Assembly: GCA_902792435.1 (NCBI GenBank) | Contig: CADAZN010000001.1 | Location: 124,001-188,000 of the forward strand | DNA from: an uncultured Bacteroidales bacterium | Lineage (GTDB): Bacteria; Bacteroidota; Bacteroidia; Bacteroidales; Muribaculaceae | Direction of reading: 5' to 3' | Length of the DNA stretch: 64,000 bases | Part shown: piece after piece, positions 44,649-53,998 of the stretch | Position numbering within the stretch: the first letter of the stretch is position 1 | Layout of the letters: the number at the start of each line of letters is the position of its first letter | The notes under the pieces: generated by a model | Seen by the model: the letters and a program-made list of their open reading frames with translations, nothing else | The model's database searches: none | Told to the model about the DNA's origin: nothing | Made by a program: the position numbers and the translations under genes

Positions 44649-44674
44649 ATTCTAAACAATATATATGCGGAAGA

Positions 44675-45463
44675 CTACTCACAAAATCCATCAATTTTCC
44701 AATATGGGAATTCTTTGGGATTTGCTTTCCACGCAATATGATATGGCCCCCGTTTGAAAGCGCCCAAATTTATTGTTGGTTTACTTGAACGATAAAAGAA
44801 CAGAGAAAATCCTTTATAACGTGGATATAATTCAGCAGTTCTCTTATCTACCTCAGCAATCAAATGTGCGTGCCAAAATGGATATGAGTCATATTTTACA
44901 ACGACATAATAATGCCCTCTTTTCTTAATATGATATTTATTAGAGCCTCTTATCCACCATTTTGCATATTCATATGACATTTTTTCAGGATATTCTCTGG
45001 CATACTTTTTGGGCGAAAACAGAATGCCCTTGCACATCTGAACTTCATTCCAGCCCATTTTTTTATAACCATGATGTGATTGACCATTCGGGCAGCCATA
45101 AATATAACACCCTTCTGGAGCTTTGGCTAATTCCTGTTTTGTGATTCCAGTCATAATACCATGGCCTCGAGCTTCTTTCAAAACACAAGTGTCAGAAGAT
45201 TGAAATGCCATCTTGCCGTTAACATCATTTCTCCATAATGCGTCAGCACCAACAGGTTTGCCATCCAAATATGCCACGGCCATTATAGATGGGCCATATA
45301 TATTGTCAAAATACTTACGTTTAATCATCTCATCTGTAAAAATTTCGAAAACGGAATTCTCAACGAACTTCCAATCATTAAGGAACTTTTCGTCTATTTC
45401 TGTTGTCCATCTACAATCATAAATAACATTATTCATATCAGAGACATTTGATAAATGATTCAA
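44675..45463 (-). CDS. GNAT-fold acyltransferase
   Basis: A 262-residue protein with a GNAT-like acetyl-CoA core: SIMAVAYLDGKPVGADALWR, SSDTCVLKEARGHGIMTGIT (the RGxG pyrophosphate loop variant, about residue 98) and CYIYGCPNGQSHHGYKKMGW. In polysaccharide loci such proteins acetylate amino-sugars or transfer amino-acid-like acyl groups. Two starts, 45463 and 45436 (MNNVIYDC), fit equally. Confidence 0.75.
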   Translation of the reverse strand: MNHLSNVSDMNNVIYDCRWTTEIDEKFLNDWKFVENSVFEIFTDEMIKRKYFDNIYGPSIMAVAYLDGKPVGADALWRNDVNGKMAFQSSDTCVLKEARGHGIMTGITKQELAKAPEGCYIYGCPNGQSHHGYKKMGWNEVQMCKGILFSPKKYAREYPEKMSYEYAKWWIRGSNKYHIKKRGHYYVVVKYDSYPFWHAHLIAEVDKRTAELYPRYKGFSLFFYRSSKPTINLGAFKRGPYHIAWKANPKEFPYWKIDGFCE

Positions 45464-45499
45464 TATTTTTTTTACAAAATCTGTGGACTTATTTTATGT

Positions 45500-46366
45500 T
45501 TATATTCCGCCACCACGCAGACTAAAATAAGCTCTACTTAACATTTGATGCCTGAAACGATAGCCATCAATCACGACATGATTGCCATATACATTGAATG
45601 TGTGCAGGCCATTGGGATACTCTTTGCTTGAAGGATAAATACGCCGTATCTCCTGAAATTTTAAAAGTTCCCCATCAAGCACAACTTCTTGCAAACATAG
45701 TCCTTCGCCATAGCTGTTGTTGCATATCTGGGCAGGACTAATAAGTTTATCCCCTGATTTAAACATGCGTCCAGCACGTCTTGCGACATTGTCTTGAAAG
45801 ACAATTTCTTGTTTTGGCTCATAAGGTCCGAATGGGTTCTTGGACACATGAACCAGCAACCGATTACCATTACATTCACTGCCAAGAGTGAAAAAAAGAT
45901 AATAATTACCGCCTATCTCCTGTATGACTGCATCGGCAAGGGGCAGAGGCGAAAGTTCTCCTGCACACTTCATTGGAACATCAAGTTTATAATACTTAGT
46001 TTTGCCCGAACGACCATTCTCAGGATACACATAAATTTCTCCGTTGATATCTATGAAGTTCGGGAAGGACAGATGTGTGTCCAGATTAAGTACCGTCTCA
46101 TTGTTTAGCAACTTACAATCATCTCTTGACACAGTCAGTTTTGCCAAACGAGCTTTACGGTCATCTCGCATATACTCTTCGGCAAGTATAATGAAAGTGT
46201 CGGCTGTCTCGTCAACAATAAACGGATCGGCAAACCATCTATCTTTATAATCATGCTTCATCCATTTAATGTTTTTAAAACATAAATTATCATCACAATC
46301 AGCAATAGCGATATTCCACTGCCTATGAATAATATAGAAAAAAAAATTATTAATTAGACGTAACAT
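45500..46366 (-). CDS. GINT1_N-like beta-propeller protein (possible sugar-modifying enzyme)
   Basis: A 288-residue protein with blades of a five-bladed propeller similar to GH43-type folds: DRWFADPFIVDETADTFIIL (about residue 43), LSFPNFIDINGEIYVYPENG and NYYLFFTLGSECNGNRLLVH. It matches the N-terminal domain seen in plant glucosamine inositolphosphorylceramide transferase and in many bacterial polysaccharide clusters, whose bacterial reaction is unknown. Begins 21 bases after the GT2 stop upstream. Confidence 0.7.
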   Translation of the reverse strand: MLRLINNFFFYIIHRQWNIAIADCDDNLCFKNIKWMKHDYKDRWFADPFIVDETADTFIILAEEYMRDDRKARLAKLTVSRDDCKLLNNETVLNLDTHLSFPNFIDINGEIYVYPENGRSGKTKYYKLDVPMKCAGELSPLPLADAVIQEIGGNYYLFFTLGSECNGNRLLVHVSKNPFGPYEPKQEIVFQDNVARRAGRMFKSGDKLISPAQICNNSYGEGLCLQEVVLDGELLKFQEIRRIYPSSKEYPNGLHTFNVYGNHVVIDGYRFRHQMLSRAYFSLRGGGI

Positions 46367-46387
46367 AATTATTAGAAAAAAATATAT

Positions 46388-47320
46388 TCATTTTTTATAT
46401 GATATATATGCCTTCCTTAATACTCGAGCAATAAGATGATGATTAGTAAACGCTAACCTATACATTAATCTTACTATCGGATTGTGGTCATGTGTTGATT
46501 TGATTTCAGGATATAAATTAATTAATTCTTTGTTACTTATAACGGAATACCTAAAAGCATATTTTTTGACTTCCTCCTTTGTCAAAATTACAGGAATGGA
46601 AAACTCAGATAATTGTAAAGTCAGAAACGAAACAAAATTCTTGAGAGAATTAAAATTATCTCTACTTGAGTTATTTGTTATTGATGTCGGATTTTGAACG
46701 TAATGATAAAAAGCTTTATTCAGATAAGTGACTTTTATATCGTTCTTTAATAACTGAACATTAAAACAAATATCCTCACAATAGTTAACTCCAAGAGGAA
46801 ATATGGCCTGGCAATAATCAATGCATGATTTCTTAACTAGTTTATTACAACAACTACCATGAATAGTTCTTGAACCAAACATATTATTTAGAACAAAATT
46901 TGCATTAAGAGAAATAGGACATTGATTTGAATATAGGATATCACCTCTGTTTTCAATGAAAAAATCACATATAACCATATCGGCGTTATCTTCACAAGCT
47001 TTATTATATAGCTCCTCCAGCATTGATGGTTCAACCCAGTCATCTGGATCGGCATGAATGACATATTCTCCCGTTGTTGCATTCAAACCAGCCTGGCGAG
47101 CAGCACTAACCCCAGCGTTATCCTGATGAATTACTATAAAACGAGAATCTTTTTCTGCATATTCATCACAAATTTGCCCTGAGGAGTCTGAACTGCCATC
47201 ATCAACAAGAACCAGCTCCCATTCTTTTAATGATTGAGCAATAAAACTGTCAAGACATTTTTTTATAGTCTTATCAGCATTATAAACAGGTATTATCACA
47301 CTTATTTTTGGCGTACTCAT
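46388..47320 (-). CDS. Family 2 glycosyltransferase
   Basis: A 310-residue GT-A enzyme: ISVIIPVYNADKTIKKCLDS, LVLVDDGSSDSSGQICDEYA and the DXD as YVIHADPDDWVEPSMLEELY (about residue 93), then YCEDICFNVQLL. Similar to EpsJ/WcaA-type transferases. Donor not assignable. Confidence 0.93.
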   Translation of the reverse strand: MSTPKISVIIPVYNADKTIKKCLDSFIAQSLKEWELVLVDDGSSDSSGQICDEYAEKDSRFIVIHQDNAGVSAARQAGLNATTGEYVIHADPDDWVEPSMLEELYNKACEDNADMVICDFFIENRGDILYSNQCPISLNANFVLNNMFGSRTIHGSCCNKLVKKSCIDYCQAIFPLGVNYCEDICFNVQLLKNDIKVTYLNKAFYHYVQNPTSITNNSSRDNFNSLKNFVSFLTLQLSEFSIPVILTKEEVKKYAFRYSVISNKELINLYPEIKSTHDHNPIVRLMYRLAFTNHHLIARVLRKAYISYKK

Positions 47321-47338
47321 TTTACCGTTATATCTGGT

Positions 47339-48313
47339 TTAAGTCTTTTTACCGAATAATATAAAATTCAGCATTGGAAAAAACTCTATTAATTTGGAGA
47401 TATAAACGCAAAGCGTAGAAACACCAAATGCAATTATTAAACATATTATCAATATTGGTGTTTGGCGAAAAATACTTACATCAATCCCCACATTACTTAC
47501 GGGAAATACAATTAACACATGAATAAGATATATTGTCAAACTGTATAAGCCGAATTCTGCTATTCTTTTAGATAACCATGAGTGTCTTTGAAGGTCATCA
47601 ATCTGTTGACACACATAAATAAGAACCATGCCAGCTGAAGCTGTTAAAATAGATGGATTAGGATATATCAAACATGAAAGTATAAATACTAATAATGCAA
47701 TAGTTGCAACATCAGTGCGAAGGATATAGTTCCTATATTTATAAATAATAAATCCAAAAAGAAAACCAAAATAATGATATATGTTAAAGTAGAAAAAAGA
47801 TCCACCAAGCAAATTGCCAACTATAAGGAATGAAACAGGAATAATCCAAGTATATAACTTTTCATAACGAAATATTGGATAGCAGACCACCTGAATGCAA
47901 AAAAGTGCGCCAAGGAACCATGCACCCCCTTCCTTAGAACCATCAACAAGGCTTATAAGCGAATCCAAACTAAATGGAGAAGGTAAAACAGGGTCAATGA
48001 AACGATAAACTAAGAGTCTCCAAACAACATAAGGAAGAAGAAGTGTTTGAACTTTGCTCAAAAACCATTGCTTAAAAGAACGTGCCTGTAGCTTCTTTTG
48101 TGTCAGCCCCATAACATAACCACAAATAAGAAAAAACAGAGGCGTATGAAATGAATAAATGAAACTATGCAAAGGCTCTTTTTCTGCCCTACTAAAATAG
48201 CACTGAATAATATGACCTGAAACTACGAGTAGAATCATAATACCCTTAGCCAAATCAACATAAAAAAGCCTAGATGCTTTATTCTTTGTTCCTGGTTGAA
48301 TGGTTTCTTGCAT
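47339..48313 (-). CDS. Acyltransferase-3 family membrane protein (Fucose/glycan O-acetyltransferase type)
   Basis: A 324-residue inner-membrane protein with about ten helices. N-terminal FYVDLAKGIMILLVVSGHII includes the active-site His; FIYSFHTPLFFLICGYVMG and WFLGALFCIQVVC are conserved in this family, which acetylates surface sugars. A second intact member occurs at 32570 and a broken one at 31520. Confidence 0.9.
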   Translation of the reverse strand: MQETIQPGTKNKASRLFYVDLAKGIMILLVVSGHIIQCYFSRAEKEPLHSFIYSFHTPLFFLICGYVMGLTQKKLQARSFKQWFLSKVQTLLLPYVVWRLLVYRFIDPVLPSPFSLDSLISLVDGSKEGGAWFLGALFCIQVVCYPIFRYEKLYTWIIPVSFLIVGNLLGGSFFYFNIYHYFGFLFGFIIYKYRNYILRTDVATIALLVFILSCLIYPNPSILTASAGMVLIYVCQQIDDLQRHSWLSKRIAEFGLYSLTIYLIHVLIVFPVSNVGIDVSIFRQTPILIICLIIAFGVSTLCVYISKLIEFFPMLNFILFGKKT

Positions 48314-48332
48314 TGAATTTAAAGATGCTTGT

Positions 48333-49355
48333 TTAAAACAAAGATTTCACTTTTCTTTGTAAAAGATGAAAAAATAATTTGCAACCAATTAATAACATGG
48401 AAAAACTACTGTGAGAAATAACATCAGACAAAAAAGCTATTTTTGATTTATTATTTTTTCGAAAATATGCTAGATATGTACTATAAATAATCTCAAGAGC
48501 CAAAGAGTTTGCCTTTGTCTTCTTTACTTCTTTATAAAAACCACAAAATGCACTACTCACATTATCTTTTAATATTTCCATATCATGCTTAATAGTCATC
48601 GAGAAAAACAATTTTAAAAAAGACTCATTTAGAGGAAAGCCGAATAAAGTAAAAGTTTTTCTTTGGGCTACACCTGCACACAATTGTTGTTCTTCCTTCT
48701 TGGAACTTGTAATTTGTTGTCCATTGATCCTATAATGAAATAGAACTTCAGGAATATTAGTTATCTCTCCAAAAGGCAAAATACTAACCCAAAGAGAATA
48801 ATCTTGAGCATATTTAACCGATTCATCATATCTCACAACATGATCTTTTACTTTTTTTCTAAACATTGCAGCAGGATGTGCAACTTGAGAGTTTTGAAGA
48901 AATTGAGCTCTAACCCAGCGAGGATCAGACTCATACTTTCCAACACTACCTATCTGTTCTCCATCCTCATTTATAGAAATTGTCCATGAGCCGACACCAC
49001 AAACACCAGGATGATTGTCGAGGTATTTTAATTGAGTCTCAAATCTCTTTGGCAAGCTAATATCATCAGCATCCATGCGAGCAATAATATCACCTCTGGC
49101 TATGCTGAGGGCCTTATTTAATGATTTAGTAAGACCTATGTTCTCAATATTGTTAATAATAACAATTCGAGAATCGTTTTGCTCGTATTCTGTTAAAACT
49201 TGCTTATTTTCTTCCCTGTCTGGACAATCATTTACTATAATGAATTCAAAATCGTTAAATGTTTGAGCAAGTATAGAGTCAATGGCCTGCTTCATCCATT
49301 CAACAGGCTCTTTGTAAACACTCATTATAACTGAAATACGAGGTATTCTTTTCAC
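48333..49355 (-). CDS. Family 2 glycosyltransferase
   Basis: A 340-residue GT-A enzyme: RISVIMSVYKEPVEWMKQAI, FIIVNDCPDREENKQVL, the DXD as IIARMDADDISLPKRFE (about residue 93) and the base region KYAQDYSLWVSILPFG (about 181). A C-terminal 100 residues is hydrophobic/basic and may associate with the membrane. Confidence 0.92.
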   Translation of the reverse strand: MKRIPRISVIMSVYKEPVEWMKQAIDSILAQTFNDFEFIIVNDCPDREENKQVLTEYEQNDSRIVIINNIENIGLTKSLNKALSIARGDIIARMDADDISLPKRFETQLKYLDNHPGVCGVGSWTISINEDGEQIGSVGKYESDPRWVRAQFLQNSQVAHPAAMFRKKVKDHVVRYDESVKYAQDYSLWVSILPFGEITNIPEVLFHYRINGQQITSSKKEEQQLCAGVAQRKTFTLFGFPLNESFLKLFFSMTIKHDMEILKDNVSSAFCGFYKEVKKTKANSLALEIIYSTYLAYFRKNNKSKIAFLSDVISHSSFSMLLIGCKLFFHLLQRKVKSLF

Positions 49356-49478
49356 AGTATTATTTGTTTAATCATTTTATAAGTTCATTTTCTCATTTTT
49401 AGTAAACTAAAGGAAGAGATATACCTTGTTGTATATTCGTAAGTTTTGTAAAATAATTCGTTCTATTTCGACAAAAGC

Positions 49479-50570
49479 TCAAATCATGTGATTGGCCGCA
49501 TACCATTTAGCAAACAGTTTTAATCCCTCTCTAATTGATGTTGAAGGCTTAAAACCGAAATCATTTTCAAGTGCAGAAATATCAGCACAAGTAACAGGAA
49601 CATCACCAGGCTGCATAGGCACTAGCTTTTTATGAGCATCAAAATCATAATTCTCAGGAAGAATGTTGGCTCGAATTAGTTCTTCTTGAAGAATGGTTAC
49701 AAAATCTAGTAAATTTTCAGGTGTATTATTGCCTATATTATATACAGCATATGGAGCCATTGGCAAGCCATCCGCACCCAAATGCTTTTCGGGGGCACTT
49801 TTTATTACACGAAGAACCCCTTCAATTATATCATCAATGTAGGTAAAATCACGTTTGCAGTTCCCATAATTGAATATCTCAATCGTTTCGCCTTTAACAA
49901 GCTTCTCGGTGAAACTAAAGTATGCCATATCGGGACGCCCAGCAGGACCATAAACTGTAAAGAATCGCAAACCTGTTGATGGTATATTGTAAAGCTTTGA
50001 ATAAGCGTGTGCTAAAAGTTCGTCACTTTTCTTTGTCGCAGCATACAAACTTATAGGATTATCCACTTTGTCATCAGTAGAATATGGGATTTTTTCATTA
50101 TTGCCATACACACTGCTAGAACTCGCATATATAAGATGTTGAATACCTTGCTTCCCTCCATCATAACTATGCCTGCAAGCTTCTAAAATATTATAAAAAC
50201 CTATGATATTGCTTTCTATATAGGCATCAGGATTTGTTATGCTATATCTTACTCCTGCTTGAGCAGCCAAATTGACAACAACATCAAAGTTATAATCAGC
50301 AAACAATTTGTTAATAAAGACTTTATCTGCTATCGATTCTTTATAGAAAACAAACTGATTATCACTTGACGACTCTCGCAATTCATTTAGCCTTGCTTCT
50401 TTTAGTGAAACATCATAGTAATTATTTAAGTTGTCTACTCCAATAATTTTAATAGATGGATAGTCCCTCAACAATCGCTTCACTAGATATGAACCAATAA
50501 AACCTGCAACTCCAGTGATTAGTATTGTTTGAGAATCAAGTTTTATATTTATATGTTTCATCTCAATCAA
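49479..50570 (-). CDS. UDP-glucuronate 4-epimerase-like NAD-dependent epimerase
   Basis: A 363-residue extended SDR enzyme. ILITGVAGFIGSYLVKRLL (Rossmann GxxGxxG), AAQAGVRYSITNPDAYIESN, SSSSVYGNN, the catalytic YAATKKSDE (YxxxK) and RFFTVYGPAGRPDMAYFSF match UDP-glucuronate 4-epimerases, making UDP-galacturonate. This fits ugd at the head of the operon, which supplies UDP-glucuronate. The likely start is ATG 50561 (MKHINIKL). About 120 bases separate it from the next gene, the largest gap within the operon. Confidence 0.9.
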   Translation of the reverse strand: MIEMKHINIKLDSQTILITGVAGFIGSYLVKRLLRDYPSIKIIGVDNLNNYYDVSLKEARLNELRESSSDNQFVFYKESIADKVFINKLFADYNFDVVVNLAAQAGVRYSITNPDAYIESNIIGFYNILEACRHSYDGGKQGIQHLIYASSSSVYGNNEKIPYSTDDKVDNPISLYAATKKSDELLAHAYSKLYNIPSTGLRFFTVYGPAGRPDMAYFSFTEKLVKGETIEIFNYGNCKRDFTYIDDIIEGVLRVIKSAPEKHLGADGLPMAPYAVYNIGNNTPENLLDFVTILQEELIRANILPENYDFDAHKKLVPMQPGDVPVTCADISALENDFGFKPSTSIREGLKLFAKWYAANHMI

Positions 50571-50572
50571 GA

Positions 50573-51544
50573 TTATAACAAATCAACTTGACGTTTTTGA
50601 AATTCACTAATACGTTTATCAATAATACTTCCTTTTTCTATAATCATGGCTTTTCTGAGAACTTCATCTATTTTATCACATACAAGTTGATCTAAATAGA
50701 TATTAATAGCCTCACTTAATGTACGCGAAACAGATTTATAAAAAAGAGCTGGAGTATGATCTACAACATAATGACTTATTCCATCAACAACATATATGGG
50801 GCTATCTATAGTGGTAGGAACACTTGTCTCTATACCACCGTTTCGATCACAGCTAACATCAATTATCAAAGCTCCTCGCTTCATTCGGGTTAAATCCTTT
50901 TTGTATATAATATGATCTGTTCGTTTAGTGTCCCATAAAATTGCATTCACTATAACATCATATTTCCCAATTTCTCTGTTAAACAAATTCTCAGTTGATC
51001 GTGAATAACAAGTCAAGTCGGCTCCAAGCATAGACAATGCTCTTATTGCACCTTGGGCGACATTGCCTCGTCCTAATATTGCGACCTTAGCATCTCGCGG
51101 GAAAAGACCATAAGATTGAAATGCATGCATTATCGCAGCTTCTCCTGCAATCTCATTATTTTTATAAAAAGTATGTCTGCCATTTTCAAACATATCTTCC
51201 CAAGCAAATGCAGTTAGTTTTCTTTCTATTAATGCGTCAGTGATTTCACGATTCTGAACAGCATGAACCCAACCGAAAACAATTTGTTGTTCCCTCAAAT
51301 CCCATAAATAGTCTGCATCGCCAATCTTTGGGTCACAAACCACATCAGCATCCATAGCAACATTACGTGATACAATTATTGCACCTGCATCTCTATAATC
51401 ATCATCAGAAAATCCAATAACATCGCCGTAACCAGATTCAATTAGTAGATAAGACGGATGCTTTACTTTTTTAATATCTTCAGGAATTAAAGCACGGCGT
51501 GCTTCATTTTCCTTGTGTGATATTACGAAACCAATTTTTCTCAT
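50573..51544 (-). CDS. N5-(carboxyethyl)ornithine synthase-like opine dehydrogenase
   Basis: About 323 residues from ATG 51544; MRKIGFVISHKENEARRAL opens the protein, while a longer frame to 51619 would overlap the upstream gene deeply. It resembles alanine/saccharopine dehydrogenases and especially N5-(carboxyethyl)ornithine synthase, which reductively joins pyruvate to an amino-acid side-chain amine. VAILGRGNVAQGAIRALSML is the NAD(P) loop (about residue 167); FAWEDMFENGRHTFYKNNEI and VDHTPALFYKSVSRTLSEAI are family motifs. Its place beside a TupA-like ligase suggests it makes an opine-type amino acid for the glycan. Confidence 0.82.
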   Translation of the reverse strand: MRKIGFVISHKENEARRALIPEDIKKVKHPSYLLIESGYGDVIGFSDDDYRDAGAIIVSRNVAMDADVVCDPKIGDADYLWDLREQQIVFGWVHAVQNREITDALIERKLTAFAWEDMFENGRHTFYKNNEIAGEAAIMHAFQSYGLFPRDAKVAILGRGNVAQGAIRALSMLGADLTCYSRSTENLFNREIGKYDVIVNAILWDTKRTDHIIYKKDLTRMKRGALIIDVSCDRNGGIETSVPTTIDSPIYVVDGISHYVVDHTPALFYKSVSRTLSEAINIYLDQLVCDKIDEVLRKAMIIEKGSIIDKRISEFQKRQVDLL

Positions 51545-51566
51545 AAAAAAATCACTTTTACTTAAT

Positions 51567-52448
51567 TTAAACATTAATTTTGCAATAATCTCCCAATTCT
51601 TTAAGGAATGAGTCTGCATAACCCATACGTCCAGCAGTTGAAGTGAAAGTCATTTCGCCAAAATATATATGACCATTTACCTCATATAGATCAACTCTAA
51701 CTTCAGGAAATCCTTTTGACAACTCTGAAGCTATTCCAATCATTTTCTCAAAATTTTTTGGTCTTTGCAATAAAAATCCATTAGATTTGTAATGTTCATT
51801 AGACTTCATGAATTCAGGATGAGATATCCATTCTAAATCATAAACAGTTTCATTCACTGAATCTTCTGTTCTGTCAAAAAGGACACTAACATATCGGACT
51901 GTTCCGTTGAAACACCAAAATTTATAATCGGTCAAAGAATGAAAACCATTATTTTCTTCCAAGAACTCTTCTGCTATGACCAAGGGTGGTATCTTATTGT
52001 AATGAGGCTCACATCCTAAATAACCATATTTTACTTTAAGCCTTTCCGTATAAAAATCGATTAATTCGTCTCTGTCAAATCCTTTTGTTTTATCAATAAT
52101 TTTTGTTGAAGCACTATCATGATTACATTTTAACACAAATTTATCCGGTAAAGAATTGAAATCTATTCTCTTGGGATCATCCCATTTTCCATAAAGCTTA
52201 ATTAAAATGTCATAATACCCTTTATCCTTAATAAATTGTCGAACGGTATATTTGTCAGCAAGCTTCGTCCATTTACTCGTATCAGAATAGCAAATCAACC
52301 ACTGGATTTTCTCATTAATATCACGTGGATTGTTCCAATCAACTTTGTGTCCATAACGACGAGGCCATTCATGATCAATAATTAGCTTAGGATAGTGGTC
52401 AATCAAGAATTTTCTGATTTCCCATTTAATTCGTTTTATTAAACTCAT
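51567..52448 (-). CDS. TupA-like ATP-grasp ligase
   Basis: A 293-residue ATP-grasp protein of the TupA-like family (named from Bacillus teichuronopeptide synthesis). Visible: NEKIQWLICYSDTSKWTKLA, ADKYTVRQFIKDKGY, PDKFVLKCNHDSASTKIIDK (about residue 100, ATP-binding), LTDYKFWCFNGTVRYVSVLF and RVDLYEVNGHIYFGEMTFTS near the C-terminus with the metal-binding Glu. Expected to form an amide between an amino acid and a uronic acid. Starts 4 bases inside the flippase gene's end. Confidence 0.87.
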   Translation of the reverse strand: MSLIKRIKWEIRKFLIDHYPKLIIDHEWPRRYGHKVDWNNPRDINEKIQWLICYSDTSKWTKLADKYTVRQFIKDKGYYDILIKLYGKWDDPKRIDFNSLPDKFVLKCNHDSASTKIIDKTKGFDRDELIDFYTERLKVKYGYLGCEPHYNKIPPLVIAEEFLEENNGFHSLTDYKFWCFNGTVRYVSVLFDRTEDSVNETVYDLEWISHPEFMKSNEHYKSNGFLLQRPKNFEKMIGIASELSKGFPEVRVDLYEVNGHIYFGEMTFTSTAGRMGYADSFLKELGDYCKINV

Positions 52449-53998
52449 GATTTGAAAAGTTTATTTTTTAAATATCTATAACATTTTTCTCTCTCCCCAT
52501 TTTTTAAGCCAATAGTAAAGATAAGCAAGACACCTATTATAAAAGTCACAATGAAACCGAGTATGTGCTCTATATTTCCTTGTAAATCTATTAAATTATA
52601 AACCATCAAATATGGCACTATTAAAGTCAAAATAATAATTGGCTTAGTAAAACCCTCCTTTATGAAGGATATAATGTCATAATTATAGATGATTTTCATC
52701 AAAATAAACTGGCACATTCGACACATCGCATCAATTATGATTATCAGAACAAGGATTGTAGATGGTGGAAACCCTATCTTAAATAATATATAGCCAACTG
52801 GAATTGTTAGAAAGAATAAAAAGGAAAAAGTCAGATAAAACCATTTAACCTTGCCTAAAGCATCTTTTAATCTTAAGATTCCACCACCAGTTGAAGAGAC
52901 ATAAACTGCAATAAGCATAATTCTGCAAAAGGATATCGTATATTCGGGAACATTTCCAAGCCACAAACGAAGCAATAATTCTATTTCTGCATACAATGGG
53001 AAAATAGCAAGTAAACACAAAAGTTGACTCATACGGCAAACACGACTTGCAATCGATGACGCACGATTAATATCACCCTTACCAACATTTTGCGTAATTT
53101 GTGGTGCTGACGCCACATCAAAATTTACCATGAAAATTTCAACAAACCCTTGCACAGTGCGAGTTATCCCATATGCACCATTAACAATAGTTCCAAAGAA
53201 GAAATTAATCAACATGTTTGAACCTTGAGTTCGGAAAATCATTGCTATTGAAGCAAGTAAATTGTAGTTGTTGAAAATTAACAGTTCTTTATAATCCCGA
53301 ATTCTACCGTAGAAATTCCATTTTACAAGTACTGGCCAAAACTTAAAACATAAATAATGATATACTATAAAAGACACAAAAGTCGTAACACTCATTATCA
53401 GCGCATAATATCGTAACGCGTCTCCTTTATAATATAATAATGAAATTATTAAACCTAGCTTTATCAAGGCATTTACAATATCAATAATGGCTATGAGTGT
53501 AAATTTTTCTTTTGCTGTAAGTACACTTTGATAGGGTACGTTGATTATGCCTACACAAGAAACAATAGTTGACACTTGAAAGACAAACATTGCATCACTT
53601 TCTTTTCCTGGTTCAACTTTAAGGTAATTCAAGATATAATAAATACCAATCGTCTCAACAAGAATAAGAACAACGAATGCAAAACAAATATGAGTAAATT
53701 GACAGATGTTGAAAATCTTATTCGGATTGCCATCTTTTTTTCCAATTTCAAAATTCAGAAAACGTAAAGTTGTACCTGACATGCTTCCTGCGATGACAGA
53801 GAAAAAAGCAATTATGCCCCCAACAACATTATAAAGACCATAATCTGATATGCCAAGTGCTTGAAGGACAAAACGTGACGTAAACAATCCTATAATCGTT
53901 GTAATGAAAAGTCTTACATACACAACGATGGTGTTCTTTGCGATTCGTCTATTCTCGTTTGAGTGATTTCCGTATATTTTCAGTTGCTCTTCTGCCAT
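52445..53998 (-). CDS. Wzx-type polysaccharide flippase
   Basis: A 517-residue membrane protein with about 12-14 helices from the polysaccharide transport (MOP/MATE) superfamily. N-terminal NTIVVYVRLFITTIIGLFTS and RFVLQALGISDYGLYNVVGG are the usual first two helices of such exporters in Bacteroidetes. It flips lipid-linked repeat units to the periplasm. Start shares a base with the ugd stop. Confidence 0.92.
   Translation of the reverse strand: MAEEQLKIYGNHSNENRRIAKNTIVVYVRLFITTIIGLFTSRFVLQALGISDYGLYNVVGGIIAFFSVIAGSMSGTTLRFLNFEIGKKDGNPNKIFNICQFTHICFAFVVLILVETIGIYYILNYLKVEPGKESDAMFVFQVSTIVSCVGIINVPYQSVLTAKEKFTLIAIIDIVNALIKLGLIISLLYYKGDALRYYALIMSVTTFVSFIVYHYLCFKFWPVLVKWNFYGRIRDYKELLIFNNYNLLASIAMIFRTQGSNMLINFFFGTIVNGAYGITRTVQGFVEIFMVNFDVASAPQITQNVGKGDINRASSIASRVCRMSQLLCLLAIFPLYAEIELLLRLWLGNVPEYTISFCRIMLIAVYVSSTGGGILRLKDALGKVKWFYLTFSFLFFLTIPVGYILFKIGFPPSTILVLIIIIDAMCRMCQFILMKIIYNYDIISFIKEGFTKPIIILTLIVPYLMVYNLIDLQGNIEHILGFIVTFIIGVLLIFTIGLKNGEREKCYRYLKNKLFKS

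Noticed and set aside
51545-51619. Extended N-terminus of the opine dehydrogenase-like gene
   Set aside because: It lies inside the TupA-like coding sequence, and the dehydrogenase fold begins at MRKIGF (51544).
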